Shown here: piece after piece, positions 40,320-49,693 of the stretch | How positions within the stretch are numbered: position 1 is the first letter of the stretch | Layout of the letters: each line of letters begins with the position of its first letter | Source: Tritrichomonas musculus | Lineage: Eukaryota > Parabasalia > Tritrichomonadida > Tritrichomonadidae | Reading direction: 5' to 3' | DNA length: 64,000 bases | Assembly: GCA_039105265.1 (NCBI GenBank) | Contig: JAPFFF010000005.1 | Location: 124,001 to 188,000, forward strand | The notes under the pieces: generated by a model | Databases searched by the model: none | Told to the model about the DNA's origin: nothing | The model's input: only the letters and a program-made list of their open reading frames with translations | Position numbers and translations under genes: made by a program

Positions 40320-42965
40320 TCATTTGGAATTATTTGGATTTAATGAATTTTTCAAAACTGATGCATCGCTCAAATCTTTTATTTTGAGCTTAGAAACTCT
40401 TCTTAAATGTCTGTTTGAGAACTTTGAATATAAATTGATATAATCTTGTTCAGTTGAAGTTGACTCGAGCGTGAGTCTGAAATAGAAATAATTACCATCT
40501 CTTGAAAGATCTTCATCAATTGAATCTTCGTGAAAATCTTCATTGTTTACATCGTCATTTTTATCATTTTTGTCTTTATTTTTCTCTTTTTGCTTAATTT
40601 CATATTTTTTACTTTCTTGTTTGTCTTTGCTTTTGTTTTTATCTCTCATTATTTCAGTATCATCTTTATCTTTACTTTTTTCTTTTTTAGTTTCGTTTAT
40701 TTCTTTATCTTTATTCCTGTCTTTTTTATATTCAGTTCCTTCTTTTTCTTTATTTTTGTCCTTTTTGGGCACTGTATCATACTTATCTTTATCTTTATTT
40801 TTAACTTTTTTATCTTCCTTTTCCCCTTTATCCTTCTTTTTTTCTTTTTCAGTTTCGCTTGACTCTGTTGTGTGAAAATGGACTCTACGTTTTTGTTTGG
40901 TTTTATCATCTTTAGATCGATCAGATGACTTTCTTGTTGGTTTTTCTTCATCTTCATCATCATTTTTGTTATCATTTTCTTCATCATCCCTTTCATCGCT
41001 ATCGTCTTCATTATTTTCATCTTCTTCAGATTCTTTATTTTTGGTTTTCTTTATGTTTTTCTTTGGACTTTTTGATTTTTTATCTTGGTCAGATTCACTT
41101 GAATTATTTTCTTCTTCTGAATTGTTTGATCCGTTAGAACTGTCTGAATCGTCTGAATCGGAATCAAAGCTTTCAATAAAAACTGATTCTTCATCCTCTG
41201 AAGAATTATAATTGTGTGTGGTCCCTTTCTTTTCTATTTGTGATAATAGCATTTGTTTATCACTGCAAACAGTATCGTGATATACAATATCGATATGACC
41301 TTCAGAAATTCCTAATTTATTTTGAATAGACTTTAATACATCGCCAATGGTAGGATTATATTTAACATTGAATGTAACGATTTGTCCATTATTCTCACAA
41401 ATCATATCTAAAGCTAAAGAGTTGACCTCATTAGCCATCGACAAAGCCTCTTTAATTTGAAGTATATCATTGTAGTTATCCTTTATGACAACTGCTATAG
41501 GTATCTTCTTTGATATAGGTAGTTTTGATAATTTTGTTTTTTCTGATATAAAATGGCCGTTTAATAAAAAGTCAATATTTTTTACCATCCAACTAGTCAT
41601 TATAAATTCTTTAGCTTCTGCAACTGTAGCTTTCTTTTCAAAAGTATGTGATAAGGGTCTTCGATCTTTTGCAACAAAAAATACGGGGTTTCCTTCAACT
41701 GGTGTATCAAAAATCGAAAGTGATGAATCATTATCTAATAATAATGTTCCAGAGGAGCTCATTGTTTTTAGTAACTGAGCTGAAATCTCTGCAGTGCCAT
41801 CTATTCCATAATCACGGCATGTTTTATTTTCGTCTAATTTTTTATCTTTGTAAAAAAGATCAAAAGGAGTTGAACCAATTTTTTCTTTAACTTTTTCTTT
41901 CAGATCTCTAATTTGATAGAAATTTTTGAATTTGATTTGAAATGATTCATGAGGAAGTTTAATTGTTATAATTGTTTTACTACCCTTATATTTAACAATT
42001 ATTAAATTAGCCATAGTAATACCTAATTCAGAAAATTTTTGGTTCTTTTTCAATTTTTCCCCATTGCAAAAAAGCGAAGCATCTTTAGATTTTGGTACAT
42101 TATCATTCAAAAAATTTTCAACTGTTACATCATTGTCTAATTCAAATAATTTGGGGACTGAGCTTTCGGGAAATAGAAATAGATATGAGGGATTTGCTGG
42201 AAGTTTCGCATCTTTGATTACAACATGGATAATCTTATCTTGTTCCTTCAATAATTTTATTTGAGATGCTAAGTTTGTAAGAGGAGAGTTTTTTTTTAGG
42301 AAAAGTTGTATGTTTTGAGGTGTAAGGTGGTTTTCCATTTTGAATCTTTTGTTTATTTCGTCAGCAACTCGACCTTGGATAACTTTAATTGGTGTTTTAT
42401 ATGATAAATTTAGATAAAATAATGGAATTTTACTTTGTTCAATTTTAAATCCAAAAGTTTTAAAATTAGGGAGAATAATTGTAATGAACTTGTTAACCTT
42501 ATAAGAATTAATGGAAGCATTTGATGTCATTGTCTCAGGTTTACTGAAAGATTTAGAGTATTTGAATTTAATTGGTGATAGTTGAAGTTTATTTTGAAAT
42601 AATTTGGCGATTTCATTAATTTTGGTATTTTTCATCATAAAAACGTAAATTGTATTACGATGTCCATTCATATCTAATTGAAAAGGATAAAAATAAGCAC
42701 CAATTGATAATTTAGCTTTTAATCTAATATCTTTTGTAAAAGTAAAGTCATCTTTGACTTCGGTTCCATTTGTTTGAAAAAAAGAAATAAACGCTTCTTC
42801 AAGTTCAATCGATTTATAAACAAAGTGGTGTTTGTCATCAAGTTTGAAAGGAGATTCTTCGTTATGGCAAAAAAAACTCTTCAATTCGCCAGCCGTCAGA
42901 TTGCCCTTCCGTGCTTGGTACTTGAAAATGTATTTTTTTTGGAACTTAACATTGATTGTAAACAT
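40320..42965 (-). CDS. Protein with several ubiquitin-like folds and a charged tail
   Basis: 881 residues from an ATG. Residues about 335-400 are a clear ubiquitin-like domain (ITIKLPHESFQIKF, QIRDLKEKVKEKIG, FDLFYKDKKLDENKT, DYGI). Weaker copies with the same strand-helix-strand order occur at about 1-85, 90-150, 160-245, 250-330, 430-495 and 515-580, so the first 580 residues are probably a chain of such folds. From about 590 comes a long low-complexity tail, first Ser/Asp/Glu-rich, then Lys/Asp/Glu repeats (KDKNKEKEGTEYKKD type), then a small ordered end (NYFYFRLTLESTSTEQDYIN). Poly-UBL proteins act as ubiquitin-pathway adaptors in other systems (family knowledge); here the role is unknown. 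TCA lies 13 bases before the ATG. Confidence 0.75.
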   Translation of the reverse strand: MFTINVKFQKKYIFKYQARKGNLTAGELKSFFCHNEESPFKLDDKHHFVYKSIELEEAFISFFQTNGTEVKDDFTFTKDIRLKAKLSIGAYFYPFQLDMNGHRNTIYVFMMKNTKINEIAKLFQNKLQLSPIKFKYSKSFSKPETMTSNASINSYKVNKFITIILPNFKTFGFKIEQSKIPLFYLNLSYKTPIKVIQGRVADEINKRFKMENHLTPQNIQLFLKKNSPLTNLASQIKLLKEQDKIIHVVIKDAKLPANPSYLFLFPESSVPKLFELDNDVTVENFLNDNVPKSKDASLFCNGEKLKKNQKFSELGITMANLIIVKYKGSKTIITIKLPHESFQIKFKNFYQIRDLKEKVKEKIGSTPFDLFYKDKKLDENKTCRDYGIDGTAEISAQLLKTMSSSGTLLLDNDSSLSIFDTPVEGNPVFFVAKDRRPLSHTFEKKATVAEAKEFIMTSWMVKNIDFLLNGHFISEKTKLSKLPISKKIPIAVVIKDNYNDILQIKEALSMANEVNSLALDMICENNGQIVTFNVKYNPTIGDVLKSIQNKLGISEGHIDIVYHDTVCSDKQMLLSQIEKKGTTHNYNSSEDEESVFIESFDSDSDDSDSSNGSNNSEEENNSSESDQDKKSKSPKKNIKKTKNKESEEDENNEDDSDERDDEENDNKNDDEDEEKPTRKSSDRSKDDKTKQKRRVHFHTTESSETEKEKKKDKGEKEDKKVKNKDKDKYDTVPKKDKNKEKEGTEYKKDRNKDKEINETKKEKSKDKDDTEIMRDKNKSKDKQESKKYEIKQKEKNKDKNDKNDDVNNEDFHEDSIDEDLSRDGNYFYFRLTLESTSTEQDYINLYSKFSNRHLRRVSKLKIKDLSDASVLKNSLNPNNSK

Positions 42966-43697
42966 AAATAGATGTTTTGAGTGTTACTTTTTTTTATAAA
43001 TGTGATTTTTTTGTAAACCTTTTAAAAGATTTATGTTGAGGTTTTTTTAAATGTATTTTTGAAAAAATACGTTATTATCTATCAAAAAATAAAAATATTC
43101 TATATTTAAATATCTTGTTTAAAAATATAAAAATGATTTTAAAACCATATTATATGTATAATATATATTATCTTATTAACCCTTTAAATATTATTTTTCT
43201 TTAATTCAAATTACATTTAAAAAAAATAATTAATCAAAGATTCAAATCAATTTTTTTGAAGTAAATATGATGGTCAAATAATAATCGTAACAAATTCAAA
43301 CTAAAAAAGTGTATTTTGGACCCAAATATATCAAAGATGTATTTGGAAAAAAATACAGTTTTATAGTCTTATCAGTGATATTGCTCTTGAGAGGCATAAC
43401 AAGCAAGAATAATTTTAAATTAATAAATAAATATTCTACAAATAATTGTCAACAACTTTCTGATCTTTGAGATTCTATGAAAGAAATGGAACATTTACTC
43501 TATCTTTTCCTCTCCTTATTAATTTCTTTTTTGATTTTTTCAATATAGAATTTGATATTTTGCTGCTGTTATATCTTGAAAAGAAAAAATGATAATAATA
43601 AACTAATTATAATAAATAACTTAAGCAAATATATTAATATCTTTGAAAAAAAAGTTTAAAAAAAAAAAAAATATAATAACGAACAATAATAATAACC
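42966..43697. other. Divergent intergenic region
   Basis: 732 AT-rich bases between divergently transcribed genes, so it must hold both promoters. No element, RNA gene or strong motif recognised beyond the initiator-like TCA near the minus-strand start. Confidence 0.5.
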
Positions 43698-45065
43698 ATG
43701 AATCGTACGATAAACAATCAAACAGCATCTCATCTTATTAAACCTACTCGCAATACTAAAGCTAAACCAACAATTGGATGTTATCCTATTCCTCCAGCTC
43801 ATACACCACCGCCAGATTTTGGTCCTAATTGTGTTCCAGCTGCTGTTGCACGTCAAATCGATTCTTATTTTGCAGCCAAAAAGAAAGCAAAGCTCAAAAA
43901 AATTGTTGAACAACCAAAGGAAGAGCAAAACAAAAAATCCGCTGCTGAAAATGAAATTAATTCAATTTCAGATAGATTTTCACTTTGCATCCCACAAAAT
44001 CCTCAACGATTTTCCACGATGAGTGTTTCAAATCCTGCAAATTACCCTTCTCAGTCAATTCTTCAAAATCCACAACGAATTGTTGCCGATGGACCCTTTG
44101 CTGTAACAGAACCAGTTAAGCCATCAGTAGTTTCTTTGCGTTTTGATGGACTCCAGCCACTTCGATTGAATAATTCAGTACCAAACCCAGACGTTAAAAA
44201 AACTCTTCGAGATCTTCATCTTCTTGTTCAAGCATCTCTTCGCTCAAGAAATGTTAAAGATGAAGCATCTGCTTATTTCAACATTGCTCTTTTATATGAA
44301 AGTGAAGGTCAATTAAAAAAAGCAAATGATTTTTATTTAAAATATCTTCAAACACTAGGAGCTGATGCTGATCCTCTAGTTTTTAACAGAATAGCTGTAA
44401 ATTACCAATTATTGCATCAGTATAAAGAAGCAATAGAATGGAATATGCGCCATCTTTCCTTTAGTAGATCAATGTTTGAGACAATTGCAGCCAATTGTAA
44501 TATTGCTTTAATATATAAGGAACTTGGAGATAATATAAAGAGTGTTGATTATTACAATTCAGCTCTTGAAACTGCCTCAGAAATGGATGAAACTGAAGAT
44601 TCACCTTTTTACAACCAAATTCAAAAAATAAGAACGGCTTTAAAAGATCAAATTGAATTGGCCCAAGGTGAAGCAAAAATAAAAGATTTGGGAACCAGTA
44701 AATTATCAACATTATCTTTTGGTGATCGCTTAGAAAAAACAGATATAAACCGCCGTCAAATAGATGCACAAGAAGAATACTTTCAATCAGAAGCCAGAAT
44801 TTCAAAAGATCAAGGAGATCTATCTACTTCCTATGGAGCACTTGTTAATAGTGGGAAACTAAACTGTGTTTATGGCGATTTTGAAAAAGCAGAAAAATAT
44901 TATATTCAAGCACTTGAAATAGCAAGACAGATTGGTTCCAACGATTTAATTAATCATGCAAAAGTAGCAATAGGAATTGTAAGAGGAAATAGAGAATTGA
45001 AAATGTATGGTTTATTTGATGATTTTTCAACTCCAGATGTTTCTTTATTTAAAAAAGATAAATAA
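43698..45065 (+). CDS. TPR protein, possibly axonemal (TTC29-like)
   Basis: 455 residues from an ATG. The first 160 are Pro/Asn-rich and disordered (PIPPAHTPPPDFGP). Tetratricopeptide repeats follow at about 175-300 (ASAYFNIALLYESEGQLKKA, FNRIAVNYQLLHQYKEAIEW, ANCNIALIYKELGDNIKSVD) and again at about 370-430 (YGALVNSGKLNCVYGDFEKA). The layout and repeat type recall TTC29-like flagellar proteins, but TPRs are too general to be sure. No signal peptide or membrane span. Confidence 0.7.
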   Translation: MNRTINNQTASHLIKPTRNTKAKPTIGCYPIPPAHTPPPDFGPNCVPAAVARQIDSYFAAKKKAKLKKIVEQPKEEQNKKSAAENEINSISDRFSLCIPQNPQRFSTMSVSNPANYPSQSILQNPQRIVADGPFAVTEPVKPSVVSLRFDGLQPLRLNNSVPNPDVKKTLRDLHLLVQASLRSRNVKDEASAYFNIALLYESEGQLKKANDFYLKYLQTLGADADPLVFNRIAVNYQLLHQYKEAIEWNMRHLSFSRSMFETIAANCNIALIYKELGDNIKSVDYYNSALETASEMDETEDSPFYNQIQKIRTALKDQIELAQGEAKIKDLGTSKLSTLSFGDRLEKTDINRRQIDAQEEYFQSEARISKDQGDLSTSYGALVNSGKLNCVYGDFEKAEKYYIQALEIARQIGSNDLINHAKVAIGIVRGNRELKMYGLFDDFSTPDVSLFKKDK

Positions 45066-45429
45066 AATCTTGTATACATTTTTGTTCATAATTAATCTTT
45101 TTTTATTCATTCTTTCCTAATAATTGTAATGTTGTATATTGTTTTATATTGATACTTCAAATGCAAAACTCGAAACGTTTTTGCATTTTATTGGAGAAAC
45201 TCAATTAATGATTTAAATTAAATCTAAGAAATATTTGTTTTAATTCATCACATGTTTTAAATTTAATGCACTAACATGTTTTGTAAAATATTTAGATTTT
45301 TTCAAACAGTGAACTTTATTTTTTTTAAAGTGAAACTCATTCTTTTAGAGAGAGGAAGAAGATTTGAATGAGAAAAAACGGTTAGTGAAATATTTTAACT
45401 GTTTAAAATTTTTATATCAAAATCTTAAA
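45066..45429. other. AT-rich spacer
   Basis: 364 bases before MND1. An open frame runs upstream of its ATG but lacks its own ATG. No other feature seen. Confidence 0.5.
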
Positions 45430-46044
45430 ATGACGAAGAAGAAAGGAATGGCGCATGATGATAAACTTAAAACTATGCAAAATTTAATGATGGAATCGAA
45501 AGATGTTTGGACATTAAAAGAACTTGAAAAAGAATGTCCTAAAAGAGGTATTCGAGCAATGGTTGTTAAAGATGTACTACAAGAGCTATGTGATGATGAT
45601 CTCGTTTCATCTGATAAAATTGGAATTGGAAATTATTTTTGGTGTTTTCCTTCTGAAGCATACAATCGAAGACAAGTTCAAGTAACAAAACTTACTAACG
45701 AAATTAATGATTATCAACAGCAAATTGAGCAACTAACAGCAGAGATAGCAGAACTTGAACCTGGGAGAGAAGAGTCTCCTGAAAGAACCCAATTGGATTA
45801 TGAAATCGCTGAATTTCAAAAACAAATTGATGGTATTAAAGATGAAGCATCTAAGTATGATGGTATAGATCCAGAAAAATGTAAACTTGTTCAAAGGCAA
45901 GCAATGGTTGCACTTGATGCAGCGAATAGATGGACTGACAATATTTTTACTATTAAATCATGGGCAACCAAAAAATTCGGAATACCAGAAAAAGATTTCA
46001 TGAAGAACTGTGGAATTGATGAAAATTTTGATTATCTTCAATAG
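45430..46044 (+). CDS. MND1: Meiotic recombination protein Mnd1
   Basis: 204 residues starting MTKKKGMAHDDKLKTMQNLM at the ATG that matches the family's usual N-terminus; length is also typical. A winged-helix DNA-binding region (about 1-75, with KDVWTLKELEKECPKRGI and VVKDVLQELCDDDLV, ending NYFWCFPS) is followed by a long coiled coil (about 80-150) that pairs with Hop2, and by a small capping end (DNIFTIKSWATKKFGI). Mnd1 with Hop2 stimulates strand exchange by Dmc1/Rad51 in the nucleus. TCA lies about 10 bases before the ATG. The gene looks intact, which argues that it is under selection. Confidence 0.93.
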   Translation: MTKKKGMAHDDKLKTMQNLMMESKDVWTLKELEKECPKRGIRAMVVKDVLQELCDDDLVSSDKIGIGNYFWCFPSEAYNRRQVQVTKLTNEINDYQQQIEQLTAEIAELEPGREESPERTQLDYEIAEFQKQIDGIKDEASKYDGIDPEKCKLVQRQAMVALDAANRWTDNIFTIKSWATKKFGIPEKDFMKNCGIDENFDYLQ

Positions 46045-46198
46045 TTTATATTTTATTTTTGTTTATATTTTAGTAAAAATCATTATTGTTAAAACCTATA
46101 AATTAAAAACACAAAAATATATTGTTAATCCATCTAAAAATACGAAATAATTTACAAAAATAATATAATACAAAAAATAATTAACAAAAGAAATGACT

Positions 46199-47179
46199 TC
46201 AAAGAGGAGTTCTATGTCCATCAGGGTATATCATTTGTGATTCACTTAGTAGCTGCGGAGATGGTAAAGTCATTGCTTGTTGATGAGTTGGTTGTAATGT
46301 GTGTGATAAAGAAGCTACATTAAAACCTTGATACTTCGAAGTTGTATTTGCTTGAATATTATGTGTAATTGGAGTTGTTTCGGAGAATTCAAAAGTTGGT
46401 AGTTTTGGTGGTGAATCTTGGTAAAATGTTGCATTTTTATTGGCTTTCATATTTCTAGTTGCGAATCCCATCGATGGAGTGGCAACTTTTGATCTATTCA
46501 AAGGAGAATCTAAATTTATAATTGGTGGTTGTAATGAAGACTGATCAAGTGATGATCTCAAAGATGTTGTACCATTCATTGACACACAACGAATTTGTGA
46601 TTGCCGACCACTTGAAGATTTGTTAGATCGAAATACAAGAGATAAATTGGGCATTTCGAATTGAGTAGAATCAAATGTGGTTGTTCCAGCAAAAGTGGGT
46701 ATTGGTTGACTAATAGTGAGCGGCTGAATTGGCTGAGATAGAGTTGAATAACTACTTTTTCGGCAATCATCTATTTGAGCACGCAAAGTTTCTGTGAAAT
46801 TTTTAGATGTATTATTCATGGTTGATGATTGAGGCATCGTACGTGTAAACTCAGAAATAGGTTTAGAAGTAATATGTTCTGTTTTTTTGATATTTGATTC
46901 TGGAATTGTTGAATTATTTGAAATGGTTCTTAAAGTAGAGTTATTTTTATTTTCTAAGTAAGTCTGTTCAGCATCACGGGCAGCTTTTTCGATTCTTTCT
47001 CTTTCTTTTTTTTCTGCAATCTGTTTTTTTAAATCATCAGCATATTGCTGACGTTTCAAAGATTCATTAGCTTCAGGATCATTTTCATAGCCTGCCCAAA
47101 GATGATCATAATGAGCAATATGTTGTTGCCTTACATATTGATTGGGTTTATAATCTCTTGTTTGTCCGCCAAAATACAT
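46199..47179 (-). CDS. Cytoskeletal-type protein with CSPP1-like motif
   Basis: 326 residues from an ATG. After an ordered start (MYFGGQTRDYKPNQYVRQQH) there is a charged helix, YADDLKKQIAEKKERERIEK (about 46-65), of the type seen in CSPP1 and CCDC66-like microtubule proteins. The rest is Ser/Thr/Pro/Asn/Gln-rich and disordered with many potential phosphorylation sites. Placement among cytoskeletal proteins rests on that one motif. It converges on MND1, with 154 bases between the stops. Confidence 0.6.
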   Translation of the reverse strand: MYFGGQTRDYKPNQYVRQQHIAHYDHLWAGYENDPEANESLKRQQYADDLKKQIAEKKERERIEKAARDAEQTYLENKNNSTLRTISNNSTIPESNIKKTEHITSKPISEFTRTMPQSSTMNNTSKNFTETLRAQIDDCRKSSYSTLSQPIQPLTISQPIPTFAGTTTFDSTQFEMPNLSLVFRSNKSSSGRQSQIRCVSMNGTTSLRSSLDQSSLQPPIINLDSPLNRSKVATPSMGFATRNMKANKNATFYQDSPPKLPTFEFSETTPITHNIQANTTSKYQGFNVASLSHTLQPTHQQAMTLPSPQLLSESQMIYPDGHRTPL

Positions 47180-47405
47180 TTTTATTGTTATATTTTATAT
47201 AAAATATAAAAATTTTTTGAATAACGTTTTTTCTTATAAAAAGTTCATATGATTTTCCAATTCAATTTTGGAGTGAAGTGAGAATGATGATGGAAACTCC
47301 GAAAAAAAGAATGATTTGTAATAAAATTATATTATAAAGTATATTTAACAAATAAATCCCTTCTGGAATTGTGTTTTATATCGAAAAGTAGAATTCTCAT
47401 AAATT

Positions 47406-49060
47406 AGTAGTACATATGAGTCGGTTTCAGTAAGCGATGCATGCCATATGGTGGGTGTCTTTGAGGTATCCTGACCTAATCAAGTCAATATGATTAAAAA
47501 GAGGAAATCCATTTGTATTAATGATATTTTTGGCCTGTTAGATATCTGAATCAAGAACGCTAACTCTTTGATAAATTGCATTTAAATAGTTCAATACAGC
47601 ATCTAAAAAGCTTGAAACCAGATTTAAGTTTTTTTATTGTTGCTATATTATTGCTAGTTATGAATATCCAGTTTTTAATTCATAATTTAAACTTTTTTTT
47701 CTTCGTTTACTCTTTCAAATCGAATTTAAATTCATTACAAAAGTTCAAATACAATATCATACTGTCGAAATGCACAATCTTACAGAAATGTATGTAACTC
47801 AGTATTTGGTCCAAATGAAAAACAACTTTATTTTTATATAATCCCTGGATAAATAATAAACTTTTTACCAGAAGGACCAGAACATTAGGCAAAAATGGAG
47901 AAAAACAACATGCAGATCATTCTAAATATAAATCATCAAACAAATCATAGAAGCAAGCTTGGCACTATGATATAAGAAGTCATGTACAAATACATTGACA
48001 AAAAACAGGAAAAGAAGCAGCACAATATTGAGCAAAAGAAGAAAGTTTATAAGTAAAGGCTGTATGATATGCAAACTCAAAAAGGTATATAATGTGACGG
48101 TTAATACAGGTTCTATCGTTAAATATATATGCAAAGTTTTCTCAACGCTTTGAAAAAATACTTAAACAATGTCGGGAATAACTTCAAAAAAGTTGATTTT
48201 ACTAGATAAGGAATTATCTAACAGAAAGAATCAAGTGTTTGGCCCAAGCAAGAAAATTAATACTTTTGGCAGTGAAATTTGCCATTTAATAACATGATGT
48301 CTATATCAAAATCTATCAAGATCTATACAATGATTTTATTTAGGAAATAAAACACTCTGTAAATCAAATGAATGAGCTTATTTTGAACCATAAAAGTTCA
48401 CAAATGAAAAAGTTATAACACAAAAGTTTTGACAAAAAAAACCAAATGGTATACCAAACATTCATTAAATGATTTGCTATTAATTGTTACAACTGTCATC
48501 GTCTACAATACAATCATTGTTTGATTATGTTGAAGGATGCAAAAACATATTTCAAACGATGTAATGTTTGAACTTATTGTTTTCCAGCGGTTGAAGAAAT
48601 CTGTCTAGGGAATCCCCCACTTTTTTTTTGAAAGGCTTATTTCGTAGCTATTCAAAAAGTTCTTAATACCAAATTCTAAGCCGAACCATATCAACGAGAA
48701 ACAAATTCTAAGCCGAATCCAATCTTCAAATCAAATTTTGAGCCGAAACAGATCCTAAATTGAATCAACAGATTCCACAAGAACGGCAATTGAATTATCA
48801 GATTCAGCTACAACTGCAATTGAATTATCAGATTCAGCTACAACTGCAATTGAATTATCAGATTCAGCTACAACTGCAATTGAACCATCAGATTCAGCTA
48901 CAACTGCAATTGAACCATCAGATTCAGCTACAACTGCAATTTAATCATCAGATTCAGCTACAACTGCAGTTGAATCATCAGATTCAGCTACAACTGCAAT
49001 TGAACCATCAGATTCAGCTACAACTGCAATTTAATCATCATATTAGTGTAGAAAATGTGA
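47406..49060. mobile_element. Possible decayed Maverick-like remnant
   Basis: At 47406 stands AGTAGTACATATGAGTCGG followed by TTTC, strongly similar to the AGTAGTATATACTAGTCGG plus TTTCC terminus at 12119. The DNA inward of it has no long open frame but is less AT-rich than true spacers here, and reads in short protein-like pieces on both strands. It ends in or before a 30 bp tandem repeat. No right terminus was found. The assignment rests on one terminal match, so it is tentative. Confidence 0.3.
48784..49045. repeat. 30 bp tandem repeat, about nine copies
   Basis: Units of CAACTGCAATTGAATTATCA plus GATTCAGCTA, with a few substitutions (TTATCA, CCATCA, TCATCA). One plus-strand frame reads a ten-residue LQLQLNYQIQ period but has no ATG. 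Preceded at about 48670-48750 by degenerate TTCTAAGCCGAA units of another repeat. Confidence 0.88.
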
Positions 49061-49693
49061 ATTAATAGCCAATAGTATAATAAATTTAATCTGATGCAAG
49101 CAATTGTCGTAAATTAAAAACATTTTCATAAGCCTTAAGCTATATTGGACAGAGCATCGCGCAATCACCGGATTCTTTATGGATATAACGATTTCTTCTC
49201 TGCTTTGAACTGAATGAAGTTCCATCATCTGATTTAAATCGAATTAGTGTTTCTTTTGGTTAAAATATTTATTTGAGCCTTTATTACAACGTATTATTTT
49301 TTTAAACTACTTTGATGTAGAAGCAATTGGTAGTATCTCCGCCAAATATTAATAATTCGTAATAAACTTGATAAATATGATAATAAACGGTTTCCATTCA
49401 AACCTAAAATTGAGTACTTGAATAGTTTACGATGGCACTTTTCTCCGATCATAGTATTCAATTTTTTGAATGGTCATTTGATAACACTCAAAAACATAGT
49501 CATCAGAAAAGGTTTACGTTAAAAAAGACCGTTATTTTGAATATCATATGGCAGAAAAAAAAGACAAAATGATAATTTCTATTTTATATTTTATTTTATT
49601 ATAGAATTAAAAGTTTTTTAATCTCAAAAATTCAAATTTGAATGGAAAATTTATAGGTAGATGTGAAAAAATATAAAATTTATAATTCAAAAT
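49061..49693. other. Spacer upstream of the HECT ligase
   Basis: About 630 bases of degraded-looking, moderately AT-rich sequence. No gene recognised. TTCAAAAT directly precedes the ATG at 49694. Confidence 0.5.

Noticed and set aside
40530-41211. Several Phe/Ser-rich plus-strand ORFs
   Set aside because: Antisense shadows of the Lys/Asp/Glu-rich tail of the minus-strand ubiquitin-like protein.
49043-49228. 61-residue minus-strand ORF
   Set aside because: No protein-like composition or homology cue; short and next to the tandem repeat.
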